Assembly: GCA_002708825.1 (NCBI GenBank)
Contig: PAPF01000012.1
Span: 1-64,000 of the forward strand
From: Phyllobacteriaceae bacterium
GTDB lineage: Bacteria > Pseudomonadota > Alphaproteobacteria > Rhizobiales > Rhizobiaceae
Direction: 5' to 3'
Length of the DNA: 64,000 nt
Both the position numbers and the translations under genes were made by a program. The notes beneath the pieces are model-generated. The model ran no database searches. It was given only the letters and a program-made list of their open reading frames with translations, and was not told where the DNA came from. How positions within the stretch are numbered: position 1 is the first letter of the stretch; each line of letters begins with the position of its first letter. Shown here piece by piece: positions 1-7,532 of the stretch.

Positions 1-334
1 TCGTTTGTCAGATCGCCGCGCGCCAAGAATGCCTCCCGAAAAGCATTCTTGAATCAGAACCACGCTGAATTGGGAATCCCTTTTGTCAACGGGGCCTAGC
101 ACGAATTGCAGCTTGCGTCCGAACGCCTTTCCCTCCTGGGCCTCGTAATCTCACGAGGGCCTGTCCTCGTAGCCGCACGAGTACCACTACCGGCTGCCCT
201 GCTTTATCTTGCGCTGCACATGCCGGTTCCACGTGAACCTTGATAGCTGAGAATCCAAGAGCCGTTCCCACTCAGGCCTCGCAGCAATGTTCCCGGGCCG
301 CGTTGCTGGAAGCTGTGAGAGGACCCGCCGCCGA
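1..334. other. gene-free left edge with short palindromes
   Basis: No convincing coding sequence is visible here. A perfect 8-bp stem (AAGAATGC/GCATTCTT, 25-50) could end an off-window gene, although no clear T-run follows. Two small palindromes 24 bp apart (CCTCGT...ACGAGG at 141-158 and CTCGT...ACGAG at 166-181) lie about 150-190 bp before the LOV-GGDEF-EAL gene and could be operator or RNA structure. Base composition is less GC-rich than the rest of the window. Confidence 0.4.
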
Positions 335-2095
335 ATGACGCCTAAGAAACTCCTACCGATCGATCGCCTTTTTCCCAAATTCGCCGAGCGCGAGCGTGCC
401 AAGCGGGCGCTCGTGAACCAACTCGCCAGCATGTCAACCGAAGCCCTTGGCCTGGTGATTGAGGAGATCGACGAGGGTGTACTCATCGCGGACGCCCAAG
501 ATCCACAAATGCGGCTGATCCATGTGAACCGCGCCTTCGAGACCATCACCGGCTATTCCCGCGACGAAGCGATCGGCAAGAATTGCCGCTACCTGCAAGG
601 AACGGACAGGCTTCAGCCGGAGATCGCCAAGATAGGTGAGGCAATTGCAAACCTTAAGCCCATCGCCGTTACCTTGCGAAATTATCGCAAGGACGGTCGC
701 CTGTTCTGGAATTCTATCCGGCTTTTCCCGCTACCCGGTCCTGACAGCATGACCTACATCGTGGGGCTCATCAAAGATGTGACCGATTTGTATGACTCGG
801 CCGAGCGAATCGACAGAGCCGAGCACCACGATTATCTCACTGGCTGCTTGAACCGTTACACTTTTATCCAACGCTTTGACGCGTTATCGACGCGCTCGAT
901 GCAGTTGCCGGTCGTTGTCAAGATCAACGTTGCACAGTTCCAGGATATTAATACGAGCTATGGATTTGACGTCGGCGACGCTCTTCTACAACAAATTACC
1001 CAAAGGCTGCAGGCTCTTGGGCCTAACCTAATCGCACGGATCGGTGGCAACGAGTTTGCCATTGCCTGCCACGTGGACGAACGCGCGCAGGCCTTGGCCT
1101 GGCTGAACAGGATTGGAATCGCCTTGGGACAGCGGTTTACGCTTCCGGGCGCTTCCATCGAGGTCCGTTTCGCGATTGGTTTCGTGATTGGGCAAGCCGG
1201 CAGCAACGCCCTTTCCCTGCTTCGCCAGGCGGGTACCGCACTTCATCAATCGCGAGGCAGCCGGCTTCGCGAAGTCAAGGAGTTTGACGCGGCCGATCAG
1301 CGCCGTTCCGTTCAGCGGCAACGAATGACAAACGAACTCCAGCACGCGGTTGCCAATGGCGAATTCCTATTCCACTACCAGCCGCGAATCGATCTGCGCA
1401 CGGGCGCGATTATCGGCGCCGAAGCTCTGCTGCGCTGGAATCACGGCGTGTTCGGGATTCAACCTCCTGACCGGTTTATTGAACTCGCCGAGGACACGGG
1501 GCTGATTCTCGAAATCGGTCACTGGGGCAGATGCGAGGTCGCGCGTTTTGCCGCCGAAGTGAACCGGCACCGCCAGACCCCGCTGCATTTCTCGGTCAAC
1601 ATCGCAGCCATCGAATTGACCCACAGGAACATAGTTGCTTCCGTTCATGAAGCCGTGGAGGAAAGTAATGCCGATCCTGCCTGGTTGACCCTTGAACTTA
1701 CTGAACGAATGCTGGCTGATGATACGCCACAATTAATGGCGACGCTCAATCAGTTGCGTGAACTTAAAGTCGGTTTGTCGGTTGATGATTTCGGCGTCGG
1801 ATATTCATCCTTTCGCTATATCGACCGATATCCGCTGACCGAGATCAAGATTGACAAGGGCTTTGTCGGAGAGATGTCGCAGAGCCCCGCCAAGCGTATC
1901 ATCATCGGTGCCATTATCGAGATTGGACGGGAATTGAATCTCGATATCGTTGCAGAAGGAATCGAGACAGAAGCTCAAAGGGATGCCCTCAAGGCCATGA
2001 ATTGTCCTTTTGGTCAGGGCTATCTTTTTGGCGCACCTGTAGAACCTGATGTTTTCAAGGCGCTCGTGATGGTAGAAAATGACACTCATTACTGA
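335..2095 (+). CDS. LOV-GGDEF-EAL protein, likely blue-light-linked c-di-GMP phosphodiesterase
   Basis: 586 aa, read from the ATG at 335 because GAGAGGA lies about 12 nt upstream; an ATG at 287 is possible. Residues ~40-150 form a LOV-type PAS domain with the flavin-adduct motif GKNCRYLQG (Cys84) and flavin-contacting Asn116 and Asn126. The Gln of the usual GxQxDVT strand is Ile146. Residues ~165-320 are a GGDEF domain that is probably inactive: the signature is GGNEF (237-241) and the metal-site Asp of the first motif is replaced. Residues ~335-575 are an EAL domain with all key residues: E363-A-L, N422, E454, D484-D485, K505 and E541. I infer a cytosolic, flavin-regulated c-di-GMP hydrolase. 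Codon use is less GC-biased than in the core genes to the right, and the gene sits on the outer side of a tRNA-Ser, so transfer is likely. Confidence 0.85.
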   Translation: MTPKKLLPIDRLFPKFAERERAKRALVNQLASMSTEALGLVIEEIDEGVLIADAQDPQMRLIHVNRAFETITGYSRDEAIGKNCRYLQGTDRLQPEIAKIGEAIANLKPIAVTLRNYRKDGRLFWNSIRLFPLPGPDSMTYIVGLIKDVTDLYDSAERIDRAEHHDYLTGCLNRYTFIQRFDALSTRSMQLPVVVKINVAQFQDINTSYGFDVGDALLQQITQRLQALGPNLIARIGGNEFAIACHVDERAQALAWLNRIGIALGQRFTLPGASIEVRFAIGFVIGQAGSNALSLLRQAGTALHQSRGSRLREVKEFDAADQRRSVQRQRMTNELQHAVANGEFLFHYQPRIDLRTGAIIGAEALLRWNHGVFGIQPPDRFIELAEDTGLILEIGHWGRCEVARFAAEVNRHRQTPLHFSVNIAAIELTHRNIVASVHEAVEESNADPAWLTLELTERMLADDTPQLMATLNQLRELKVGLSVDDFGVGYSSFRYIDRYPLTEIKIDKGFVGEMSQSPAKRIIIGAIIEIGRELNLDIVAEGIETEAQRDALKAMNCPFGQGYLFGAPVEPDVFKALVMVENDTHY

Positions 2096-2960
2096 ATGTT
2101 AGGCTTCAGCTTTCGGTGCCCGCGCCAATTCATCCGCTTCAACCACCTGATATCGGCTGCTTTGGCCGAAACTCGCCGGATCACCGTATCGTGGCTATGC
2201 GCCGATAGGCGAGCAAATCAGAAACTGAGTATTCCCCTTTGTCGATAGCGATACGATAGGATACGCTGGCTGCGCCTCGTGGTTCCCTATTCGATGGAAA
2301 GGACCCGCCCGAACTTTCCCAACCTAGGGCATGGCGCGCGCAGGGGAGTTGGCTCACTGCGACAAGGCTAACGCGCGCCACGCCGATTGCCGTTATGGAC
2401 CGAAATTCTCCAAACCATCATGCGTCCCGGCGTGAGCGATTCTCTGCAGCAAGTGCCCATATTGGCTCCAATACGGCTAATCTTTCGACTGTCGTGCCGC
2501 TCCATGAACCCCTCCGAAGTTTCTTGCGTCAGCCAAGCGAATAACCGCATCCGTTCAGATTTCCGGTGCCAGCGAGGCGGTCTTGGCCTGATAGCGACGT
2601 ATCCCCATTCGAGTGCAATTGGGATAGATTGAACGTCCGGTTTGCGGAAATCATGCGGACGATTTTGCGCCCGCAACAAAGGTCCGCTTCCCGCCCTTTC
2701 TCGACGTTGGTCCTTTCGTTGCCAATGACAGGTTTTAGGACGTTCAAGTCGCTAGGCCAACGACTGTTCAGGGGGCGCAAAGCCGACGCTGAACGCGAGC
2801 CAGTTGGGCGGTTCCCTGAGGCGCTGTTGCGTACCGATATTGGAAAAGCCATCTGCCTTTCTTGCGTGAAAGCACAGCTAAAAAGTGGGGAAAGAAGTGG
2901 GGAAGGTTGAACATAAAATGTAATTTATTCAATAAATTTCAATGACTTGATCTGGAAGGG
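2096..2960. other. gene-poor stretch between LOV-EAL gene and tRNA-Ser
   Basis: About 865 bp with only short, overlapping open frames on both strands, none with a recognisable protein pattern or a good ribosome site. The last ~60 bp before the tRNA are distinctly AT-rich (2907-2950), preceded by a GTGGGGA motif repeated at 2886 and 2897. I read it as degraded or non-coding island DNA. No integrase is visible. Confidence 0.4.
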
Positions 2961-3050
2961 TGGCGGTGAGAGAGGGATTCGAACCCTCGATACGGTTTCC
3001 CGTATACACGCGTTCCAGGCGTGCGCCTTCAACCACTCGGCCACCTCACC
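2961..3050 (-). tRNA. tRNA-Ser(GGA)
   Basis: On the minus strand the 90-nt sequence folds as a class II tRNA. The acceptor GGTGAGG pairs with TCTCACC, followed by discriminator G and an encoded CCA. The anticodon loop CTGGAAC gives anticodon GGA, read between CACGC-type stems. A long variable arm (TATACGGGAAACCGTA) is typical of tRNA-Ser. The T arm holds GGTTCGAATCC. The 3' end faces the AT-rich DNA to the left, the usual orientation for island integration. Confidence 0.93.
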
Positions 3051-3308
3051 ATGTCCAGCTTTCCGCCCCGGCGGTTGCAACCGGGAGGGGCGATCGGCCG
3101 CCCCCTTGGAACGGCGCGGACTATAGCCGGAAAGCGCTGCGGTTCAACCGTTAAATGAAGGCCGGATGTCGAATTTTCAAGCATGCTTCGCCATGCCGCC
3201 GGATCGGCCGCGAGGCGTTCGGCCCGGCCGGCAATTGCCCGCGGCGCCGGCTTGCACTAAGGCTTTTCCCGAAGCGCCTCAATGGGGCGGACCCCGACGG
3301 GAGCATGC

Positions 3309-3638
3309 ATGGTTCGATTTGTCATCCGTTTCATCGCAATGGCCTGCCTGGCAGTGGCCTGCATCATGGGTGTGCTGGATCTTGCCCGATCCCTGGCGGC
3401 CAACCGGGCCGTCCTCACGCCGCTGGCCCGAAGCTGGAGCGAGGCATCGCCGGAAAGCCTGGCGGCGCTTGAACAGGCGGTGCGCGGCAATGCGCCGGCC
3501 TTCATCTGGGACAGCGGCTTAGCGCCTGTCCTCGGCCTGCCGGGTTTTGCCGTTTTCGCCGTGCTCGCCCTGTTGTTCTACATGCTGGGCTATCGTCCGC
3601 CGCGCCGTGTCGCCGGCCGTTTCGCCCGCGATGCCTGA
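3309..3638 (+). CDS. small inner-membrane protein, function unknown
   Basis: 109 aa from the ATG at 3309, which has GGGAG upstream; an in-frame ATG at 3282 is less likely. There are two hydrophobic segments (about residues 4-25 and 70-92) joined by a polar loop of some 45 residues. The C-terminus is basic (RPPRRVAGR). It lies 31 bp before the msrA homologue and may be co-transcribed with it. I do not recognise a named family. Similar two-helix proteins are common as uncharacterised genes in this group. Confidence 0.65.
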   Translation: MVRFVIRFIAMACLAVACIMGVLDLARSLAANRAVLTPLARSWSEASPESLAALEQAVRGNAPAFIWDSGLAPVLGLPGFAVFAVLALLFYMLGYRPPRRVAGRFARDA

Positions 3639-3669
3639 AGGCCCTCGTTCACCGGGAGAATGACCGACC

Positions 3670-4329
3670 ATGCATTTCCTTGGCAACATGCTCGACAAGA
3701 AGCTGAACATGCCCACGCCGGAAAACGCGCTCAAGGGCCGCGCCGAACCGGTCGCCACGGCGGCCACGCATTTCGTCAACGGCCGCGATCTGCACGCCCC
3801 CGCGCCTGAAGGTCACGAGACCGTCTTTTTCGCCATGGGCAATTACTGGGGCGCGGAACGGCTCTTCTGGCAGGTTCCGGGCGTGTGGGTCACGGCGGCC
3901 GGGTTCATGGGCGGATACACCCCGAACCCGACCCAGCAGGAAGTGTCCACGGGCATGACCGGCCACGCGGAAACCGTCAAGGTCGTGTTCGACCCCGCGA
4001 TTGTCCCTTTCAGCCACCTGTTGCGCCTGTTTTGGGAAAACCACGACCCCACCCAGCTCAACCGCCAGGGCGGCGACATCGGTACGCGATACCGCTCCGC
4101 CGTCTTCACCACGACGGATGCCCAGCAGGCGGCCGCGCTCGCCTCGCGCGATGCGTATGCCTCGGCGCTGGCGCCGGTCCATTCCGGCAGGATCGTCACC
4201 GAGATCGTGGCCGCGCCGGCCTTCTACTTCGCCGGCGAGGAGCACCAGCAATACCTGGCGCGCAATCCCTCCGGCACCGCCAGGCCGCGTGGCACCGGCG
4301 TGGCCTTCCCGGAGTCCGCGGGGGCCTGA
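3670..4329 (+). CDS. MsrA-fold protein lacking all cysteines (probable non-canonical or inactive methionine sulfoxide reductase)
   Basis: 219 aa, close to E. coli MsrA along its whole length (LFWENHDPTQ, GTRYRSAVF, HQQYL). MsrA reduces methionine-S-sulfoxide through a Cys in GCFWG. Here that motif reads GNYWG, with Asn58 at the catalytic Cys position (codon AAT at 3841). Of the other E. coli active-site residues, Tyr82 is Gln89, while Glu94, Asp129 and Tyr134 are kept (Glu101, Asp136, Tyr141). The helper Cys86 is Ser93, and the C-terminal resolving cysteines are absent. No cysteine occurs anywhere in the protein. The fold should be intact, but classical chemistry is impossible. It could bind oxidised Met without turnover or do other chemistry. 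A frameshift is unlikely because the frame is continuous and well conserved. Confidence 0.85.
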   Translation: MHFLGNMLDKKLNMPTPENALKGRAEPVATAATHFVNGRDLHAPAPEGHETVFFAMGNYWGAERLFWQVPGVWVTAAGFMGGYTPNPTQQEVSTGMTGHAETVKVVFDPAIVPFSHLLRLFWENHDPTQLNRQGGDIGTRYRSAVFTTTDAQQAAALASRDAYASALAPVHSGRIVTEIVAAPAFYFAGEEHQQYLARNPSGTARPRGTGVAFPESAGA

Positions 4330-4330
4330 A

Positions 4331-4363
4331 GGCAGGCGCGCCTTGCGCCTGGCCCGTTTTTTT
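4331..4363 (+). terminator. rho-independent terminator after the msrA homologue
   Basis: Perfect 7-bp stem CAGGCGC/GCGCCTG (4333-4351) with a 5-nt loop, followed within 6 nt by seven Ts (4357-4363). It separates the msrA homologue from the BMP gene. Confidence 0.8.
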
Positions 4364-4511
4364 GAACCGTCTGGTCAACATAGTGGGTGTCAATGCGCAC
4401 AATCCATGCAAGGATGCTGATCCTGGGCGCGGCACGGCCCGTCTGCCGGGCGCGGCCGATTGTCCGGCCGGCTTCGCCTTGAACCAGAACCAACCGACAG
4501 GGTGCGAACAC

Positions 4512-5501
4512 ATGAAGCGAATGATTATGGGCCTTCTGGCCGCGACGGCGATGAGCGCCTCGGCCTTCGCCGCAGACATCGATCCGGCGATCATCTACGA
4601 CCTCGGGGGAAAATTCGACAAGTCCTTCAATGAATCGGCCTATAACGGCGCCGAGAAGTTCAAGGAAGAAACCGGGATCGCCTACCGCGAATTCGAGATC
4701 CAGAACGACGCGCAGCGCGAACAGGCCCTGCGCAAGTTCGCCGAGGACGGCAACAATCCCATCGTGATGGCCGGCTTCTCCTGGGCCGCGGCGCTGGAAA
4801 AGGTGGCCGCCGAATTCCCCGACACCCAGTTCGCCATCATCGACATGGTGGTCGACAAGCCGAATGTCCGCTCCGTTGTCTACAAGGAGCATGAGGGGTC
4901 CTACCTGGTCGGCATCATGGGCGCGATGAAATCGGAGACCAAGAAGGTCGGCTTCATCGGCGGCATGGACATCCCGCTCATCCGCAAGTTCGGCTGCGGC
5001 TATGTCGGCGGCGCCAAGGCGGCCGGCGCCACGGAAGTCATCCAGAACATGACCGGCGACACGCCGGCGGCCTGGAACGATCCGACCAAGGGCGGCGAGA
5101 TCGCCAAGAGCCAGATCGCCCAGGGCGCTGACGTCATCTACGCGGCGGCCGGCGGCACCGGCATCGGCGTGCTCCAGGCGGCAGCCGACGAGGGCAAGTA
5201 TGGCATCGGTGTCGATTCCAACCAGAACGGCCTGCAGCCCGGCCACGTCCTGACCTCCATGCTCAAGCGCGTCGACGTTGCCGTCTACAACGCGTTCATG
5301 GACGCCAGGAACGACAGTTTCTCCAGCGGCATCAACGTGCTCGGCCTGGCCGAGGGCGGCGTGGACTATGCCATGGACGAGCACAACAAGGACCTCGTGA
5401 CCGAGGACATGCTCAAGGCCGTGGAAGACGCCAAGGCGAAGATCATCGCCGGCGAAATCCAGGTCCATGATTACATGTCGGACGAATCCTGCCCCTACTG
5501 A
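4512..5501 (+). CDS. BMP-family nucleoside-binding protein of an ABC importer
   Basis: 329 aa from the ATG at 4512; the longer open frame upstream is not coding. A Sec signal peptide with cleavage after AFA is visible at about residues 1-22. The mature part matches the basic membrane protein family: FDKSFNE near the N-terminus, VGFIGGMDIPLI at about 155, and GADVIYAAAGGTG at about 215. Relatives bind purine and other nucleosides in the periplasm and hand them to an ABC transporter. The matching ATPase and two permeases begin 2 kb downstream at 7533, with three minus-strand genes in between. It stands alone as a transcript between two terminators. Binding specificity cannot be read from sequence. 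Confidence 0.9.
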   Translation: MKRMIMGLLAATAMSASAFAADIDPAIIYDLGGKFDKSFNESAYNGAEKFKEETGIAYREFEIQNDAQREQALRKFAEDGNNPIVMAGFSWAAALEKVAAEFPDTQFAIIDMVVDKPNVRSVVYKEHEGSYLVGIMGAMKSETKKVGFIGGMDIPLIRKFGCGYVGGAKAAGATEVIQNMTGDTPAAWNDPTKGGEIAKSQIAQGADVIYAAAGGTGIGVLQAAADEGKYGIGVDSNQNGLQPGHVLTSMLKRVDVAVYNAFMDARNDSFSSGINVLGLAEGGVDYAMDEHNKDLVTEDMLKAVEDAKAKIIAGEIQVHDYMSDESCPY

Positions 5502-5522
5502 TCCGGCAGGTTGCCAGCATGC

Positions 5523-5560
5523 GAAAACAGCCGCCCGGTCCCTGGATCGGGCGGTTTTCG
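5523..5560 (+). terminator. rho-independent terminator after BMP gene
   Basis: Stem CCGCCCG/CGGGCGG (5531-5554) with a 10-nt loop, preceded by GAAAAC and followed by TTTTCG. It could also end the converging slyX transcript, since the A-run gives a T-run on the minus strand. Confidence 0.8.
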
Positions 5561-5574
5561 TTTGGCCGGGGCGT

Positions 5575-5784
5575 TCACCAGTGCGGCGGCTTGTCGACCG
5601 GTATCTCCGGCTGAACGGCCTGTTCCATGGTCAGGAAGCGGCGGATCAGTTCATCCATCCGGGCGCGCTGCGCCTCCACCACCTTCCACTGCTCGGCAAG
5701 CTGGGCCGAAAGGTCCTCGTTGACGCGTTCCAGTTCGGCCAGGCGCATTTCCAGTTCGGTGATCCGCTCGTCATGGGACGTCAT
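5575..5784 (-). CDS. slyX: SlyX family protein
   Basis: 69 aa, the usual SlyX length. Residues 5-50 form a heptad coiled coil (ITELEMRLAELERVNEDLS). The C-terminus ends in the family's KPPHW/Y tail. The molecular role is unknown; the E. coli gene sits near the FKBP gene slyD. It overlaps the upstream thioesterase gene by 4 bp, so the two are translationally coupled. Confidence 0.85.
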   Translation of the reverse strand: MTSHDERITELEMRLAELERVNEDLSAQLAEQWKVVEAQRARMDELIRRFLTMEQAVQPEIPVDKPPHW

Positions 5785-6227
5785 GGCGCCGCCTCGGCCA
5801 GCGCGGTCTCCAGCAATGCGCGCAGGGGGGCATTGAGCGGCATGGGCCGGCGGCTTTCCTTGTCCACGTAGACATGGACGAAACGCCCCTCGGCGGCCGC
5901 CGTCCCGTCGTCATTGCGGAACAGCCCGATCTCGTAGGTCACCGATGACGAGCCGAGCTTGGCGATTCGGATGCCCGCCGTCACCGTGTCGGGGAAGGCC
6001 ATCTCGGCGAAGTAGCGGCAGCCGGTTTCCACCACGAGGCCGACCTGGTCGCCATGGTGAATGTCGAGCACCCCGGCCTCGATCAGCCAGCCGTTCACCG
6101 CCGTGTCGAACAGCGCGTAGTGCACGACATTGTTCATGTGACCGTAAATGTCGTTGTCGGACCAGCGCGTGGTGATGGTGCGGAACACCCTGTAGGCGGC
6201 GCGGTTCGAAGGAACGGGACGGCTCAT
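5781..6227 (-). CDS. acyl-CoA thioesterase, 4HBT (YbgC/FadM-like) family
   Basis: 148 aa, a single hot-dog domain. The catalytic-loop pattern RWSDNDIYGHMNNVVHYALFD (residues ~21-41) contains the Asp used by YbgC/FadM-type thioesterases to hydrolyse acyl-CoA thioesters. It lies 1 bp after the alcohol dehydrogenase gene and overlaps slyX, so the three form one minus-strand operon. Substrate chain length cannot be inferred. Confidence 0.85.
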   Translation of the reverse strand: MSRPVPSNRAAYRVFRTITTRWSDNDIYGHMNNVVHYALFDTAVNGWLIEAGVLDIHHGDQVGLVVETGCRYFAEMAFPDTVTAGIRIAKLGSSSVTYEIGLFRNDDGTAAAEGRFVHVYVDKESRRPMPLNAPLRALLETALAEAAP

Positions 6228-6228
6228 C

Positions 6229-7401
6229 TCACCAGGCCGCCCGGTAGATGGCCAGCGCGTCGGCTTCGCTGACCGCGCGCGGATTGTTCACCAGCAGCCG
6301 CGTCTGCTTCATCGAATCCGCCGCCATCTGTTCAAGGTGCTCCTCGCCGATGCCGACCTCGCGCAGTTTCGTCTGCAGGCCAAGCCGCTCCGAAAGGCTG
6401 GCAAGCCGCTCGATGAAGGCCGCGCATGTGGCCTGGCTGCCGCCCTCACCACCCAGGTCCGGGAAGGCGCAGGGCGCCAGTTCCGCGTAGAGCCGTTCCG
6501 AGCCATTGACCGTCTCTGCGGCGTTGAAGCGCAGCACATGCGGCAGCACCAGCGCATTGGACAGCCCGTGCGGCACGTGAAAGATGCCGCCGATCGGATA
6601 GGCCAGGGCATGCACGGCGGCGACGGGCGAATTGGCGAAGGCCTGGCCGGCCAGCATAGAGCCCAGCAGCATGGCCGCGCGCGCGTCCATGTTCCGCCCG
6701 TTGAAAACGGCCTCCTCGATATTGGCGCCGAGCAGTACCAGCGCCTCACGTGCGATCATGCGGGACAGGGGATTGTTGTTGGCGCTCTTCGAGGCATAGG
6801 CCTCGATGGCATGGACCATGGCATCCACCCCGGTCGCCGCCGTGATGTGCGCGGGCAGGCCGGCCGTCAGTTCCGCGTCCAGGACGGCGAGGTCGGGCAG
6901 GATGACGGGCGAGGAGACGCCACGCTTCTCGTCGTTTTCCACCGTGATGATCGAGACCGGCGTGACCTCCGATCCGGTGCCCGCCGTAGTCGGGACGAGC
7001 ACCAATGGCAGGCGCGGACCCTTCGCATTGCCCACGCCCCATGCCGCGTCGATATCCTCGCCGGATCCGGCAAGAAGGGCCGCCAGCTTGGCGATGTCGA
7101 GCGAGGAACCGCCGCCGAAGCCGACGACGCCGGTCACGCCGGCTTCGCGGGCGGCCTCTGTCGCCGCCATGAGCGTTGCGCGCGACGGATCGGCCTCGAC
7201 CTTGTCATAGACGGTGACCGTGTGTCCGGCCCTTTCAAGCGAATCGATGGCCGGATCGCACAGGCCGAGCGCCCTGAGGCCCGGATCGGTGACCAGCAGG
7301 ACGCTTTGGCCCAGCAGTCCGCCCGCTGTTTCCGCCAGTTCGGCGGCGGCGCCATCGCGGAACACGATGCTCTTCGTGGTGTTGAAAGTGAACGGGGTCA
7401 T
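6229..7401 (-). CDS. iron-containing alcohol dehydrogenase
   Basis: 390 aa from the ATG at 7401, chosen because a strong AAGGAGGAGG lies just upstream; a start 33 bp earlier is unlikely. It is a group III (Fe-type) dehydrogenase. Visible are the NAD-binding GGGSSLDIAK at ~95, PTTAGTGSEVT at ~140, and metal ligands Asp/His in DAMVHAIEAY (~195) plus His in HALAYPIGG and HVPHG (~260-275). It oxidises or reduces a small alcohol or aldehyde; the substrate is unknown. It is the first gene of the ADH-thioesterase-slyX operon and is divergent from the nucleoside transporter operon. Confidence 0.9.
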   Translation of the reverse strand: MTPFTFNTTKSIVFRDGAAAELAETAGGLLGQSVLLVTDPGLRALGLCDPAIDSLERAGHTVTVYDKVEADPSRATLMAATEAAREAGVTGVVGFGGGSSLDIAKLAALLAGSGEDIDAAWGVGNAKGPRLPLVLVPTTAGTGSEVTPVSIITVENDEKRGVSSPVILPDLAVLDAELTAGLPAHITAATGVDAMVHAIEAYASKSANNNPLSRMIAREALVLLGANIEEAVFNGRNMDARAAMLLGSMLAGQAFANSPVAAVHALAYPIGGIFHVPHGLSNALVLPHVLRFNAAETVNGSERLYAELAPCAFPDLGGEGGSQATCAAFIERLASLSERLGLQTKLREVGIGEEHLEQMAADSMKQTRLLVNNPRAVSEADALAIYRAAW

Positions 7402-7532
7402 CGGCCTCCTCCTTCGCGTAACGGAAATTGACAAGGCCGTGAATAAATGTCGAGACTAAAGCCGACTGTCCGGCTGCGCTTCCCGTCAATTCACTAGGGA
7501 GAAGGCCGGCGCCAGGAAGGGGACCGGGGTGA

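Noticed and set aside
2566-2910. 114-codon open frame left of the tRNA
   Set aside because: No ribosome site, no recognisable pattern, and competing frames on both strands in the same stretch.
3885-4511. N-terminal extension of the BMP gene
   Set aside because: It overlaps the msrA homologue in another frame, and a signal peptide starts precisely at the ATG at 4512.
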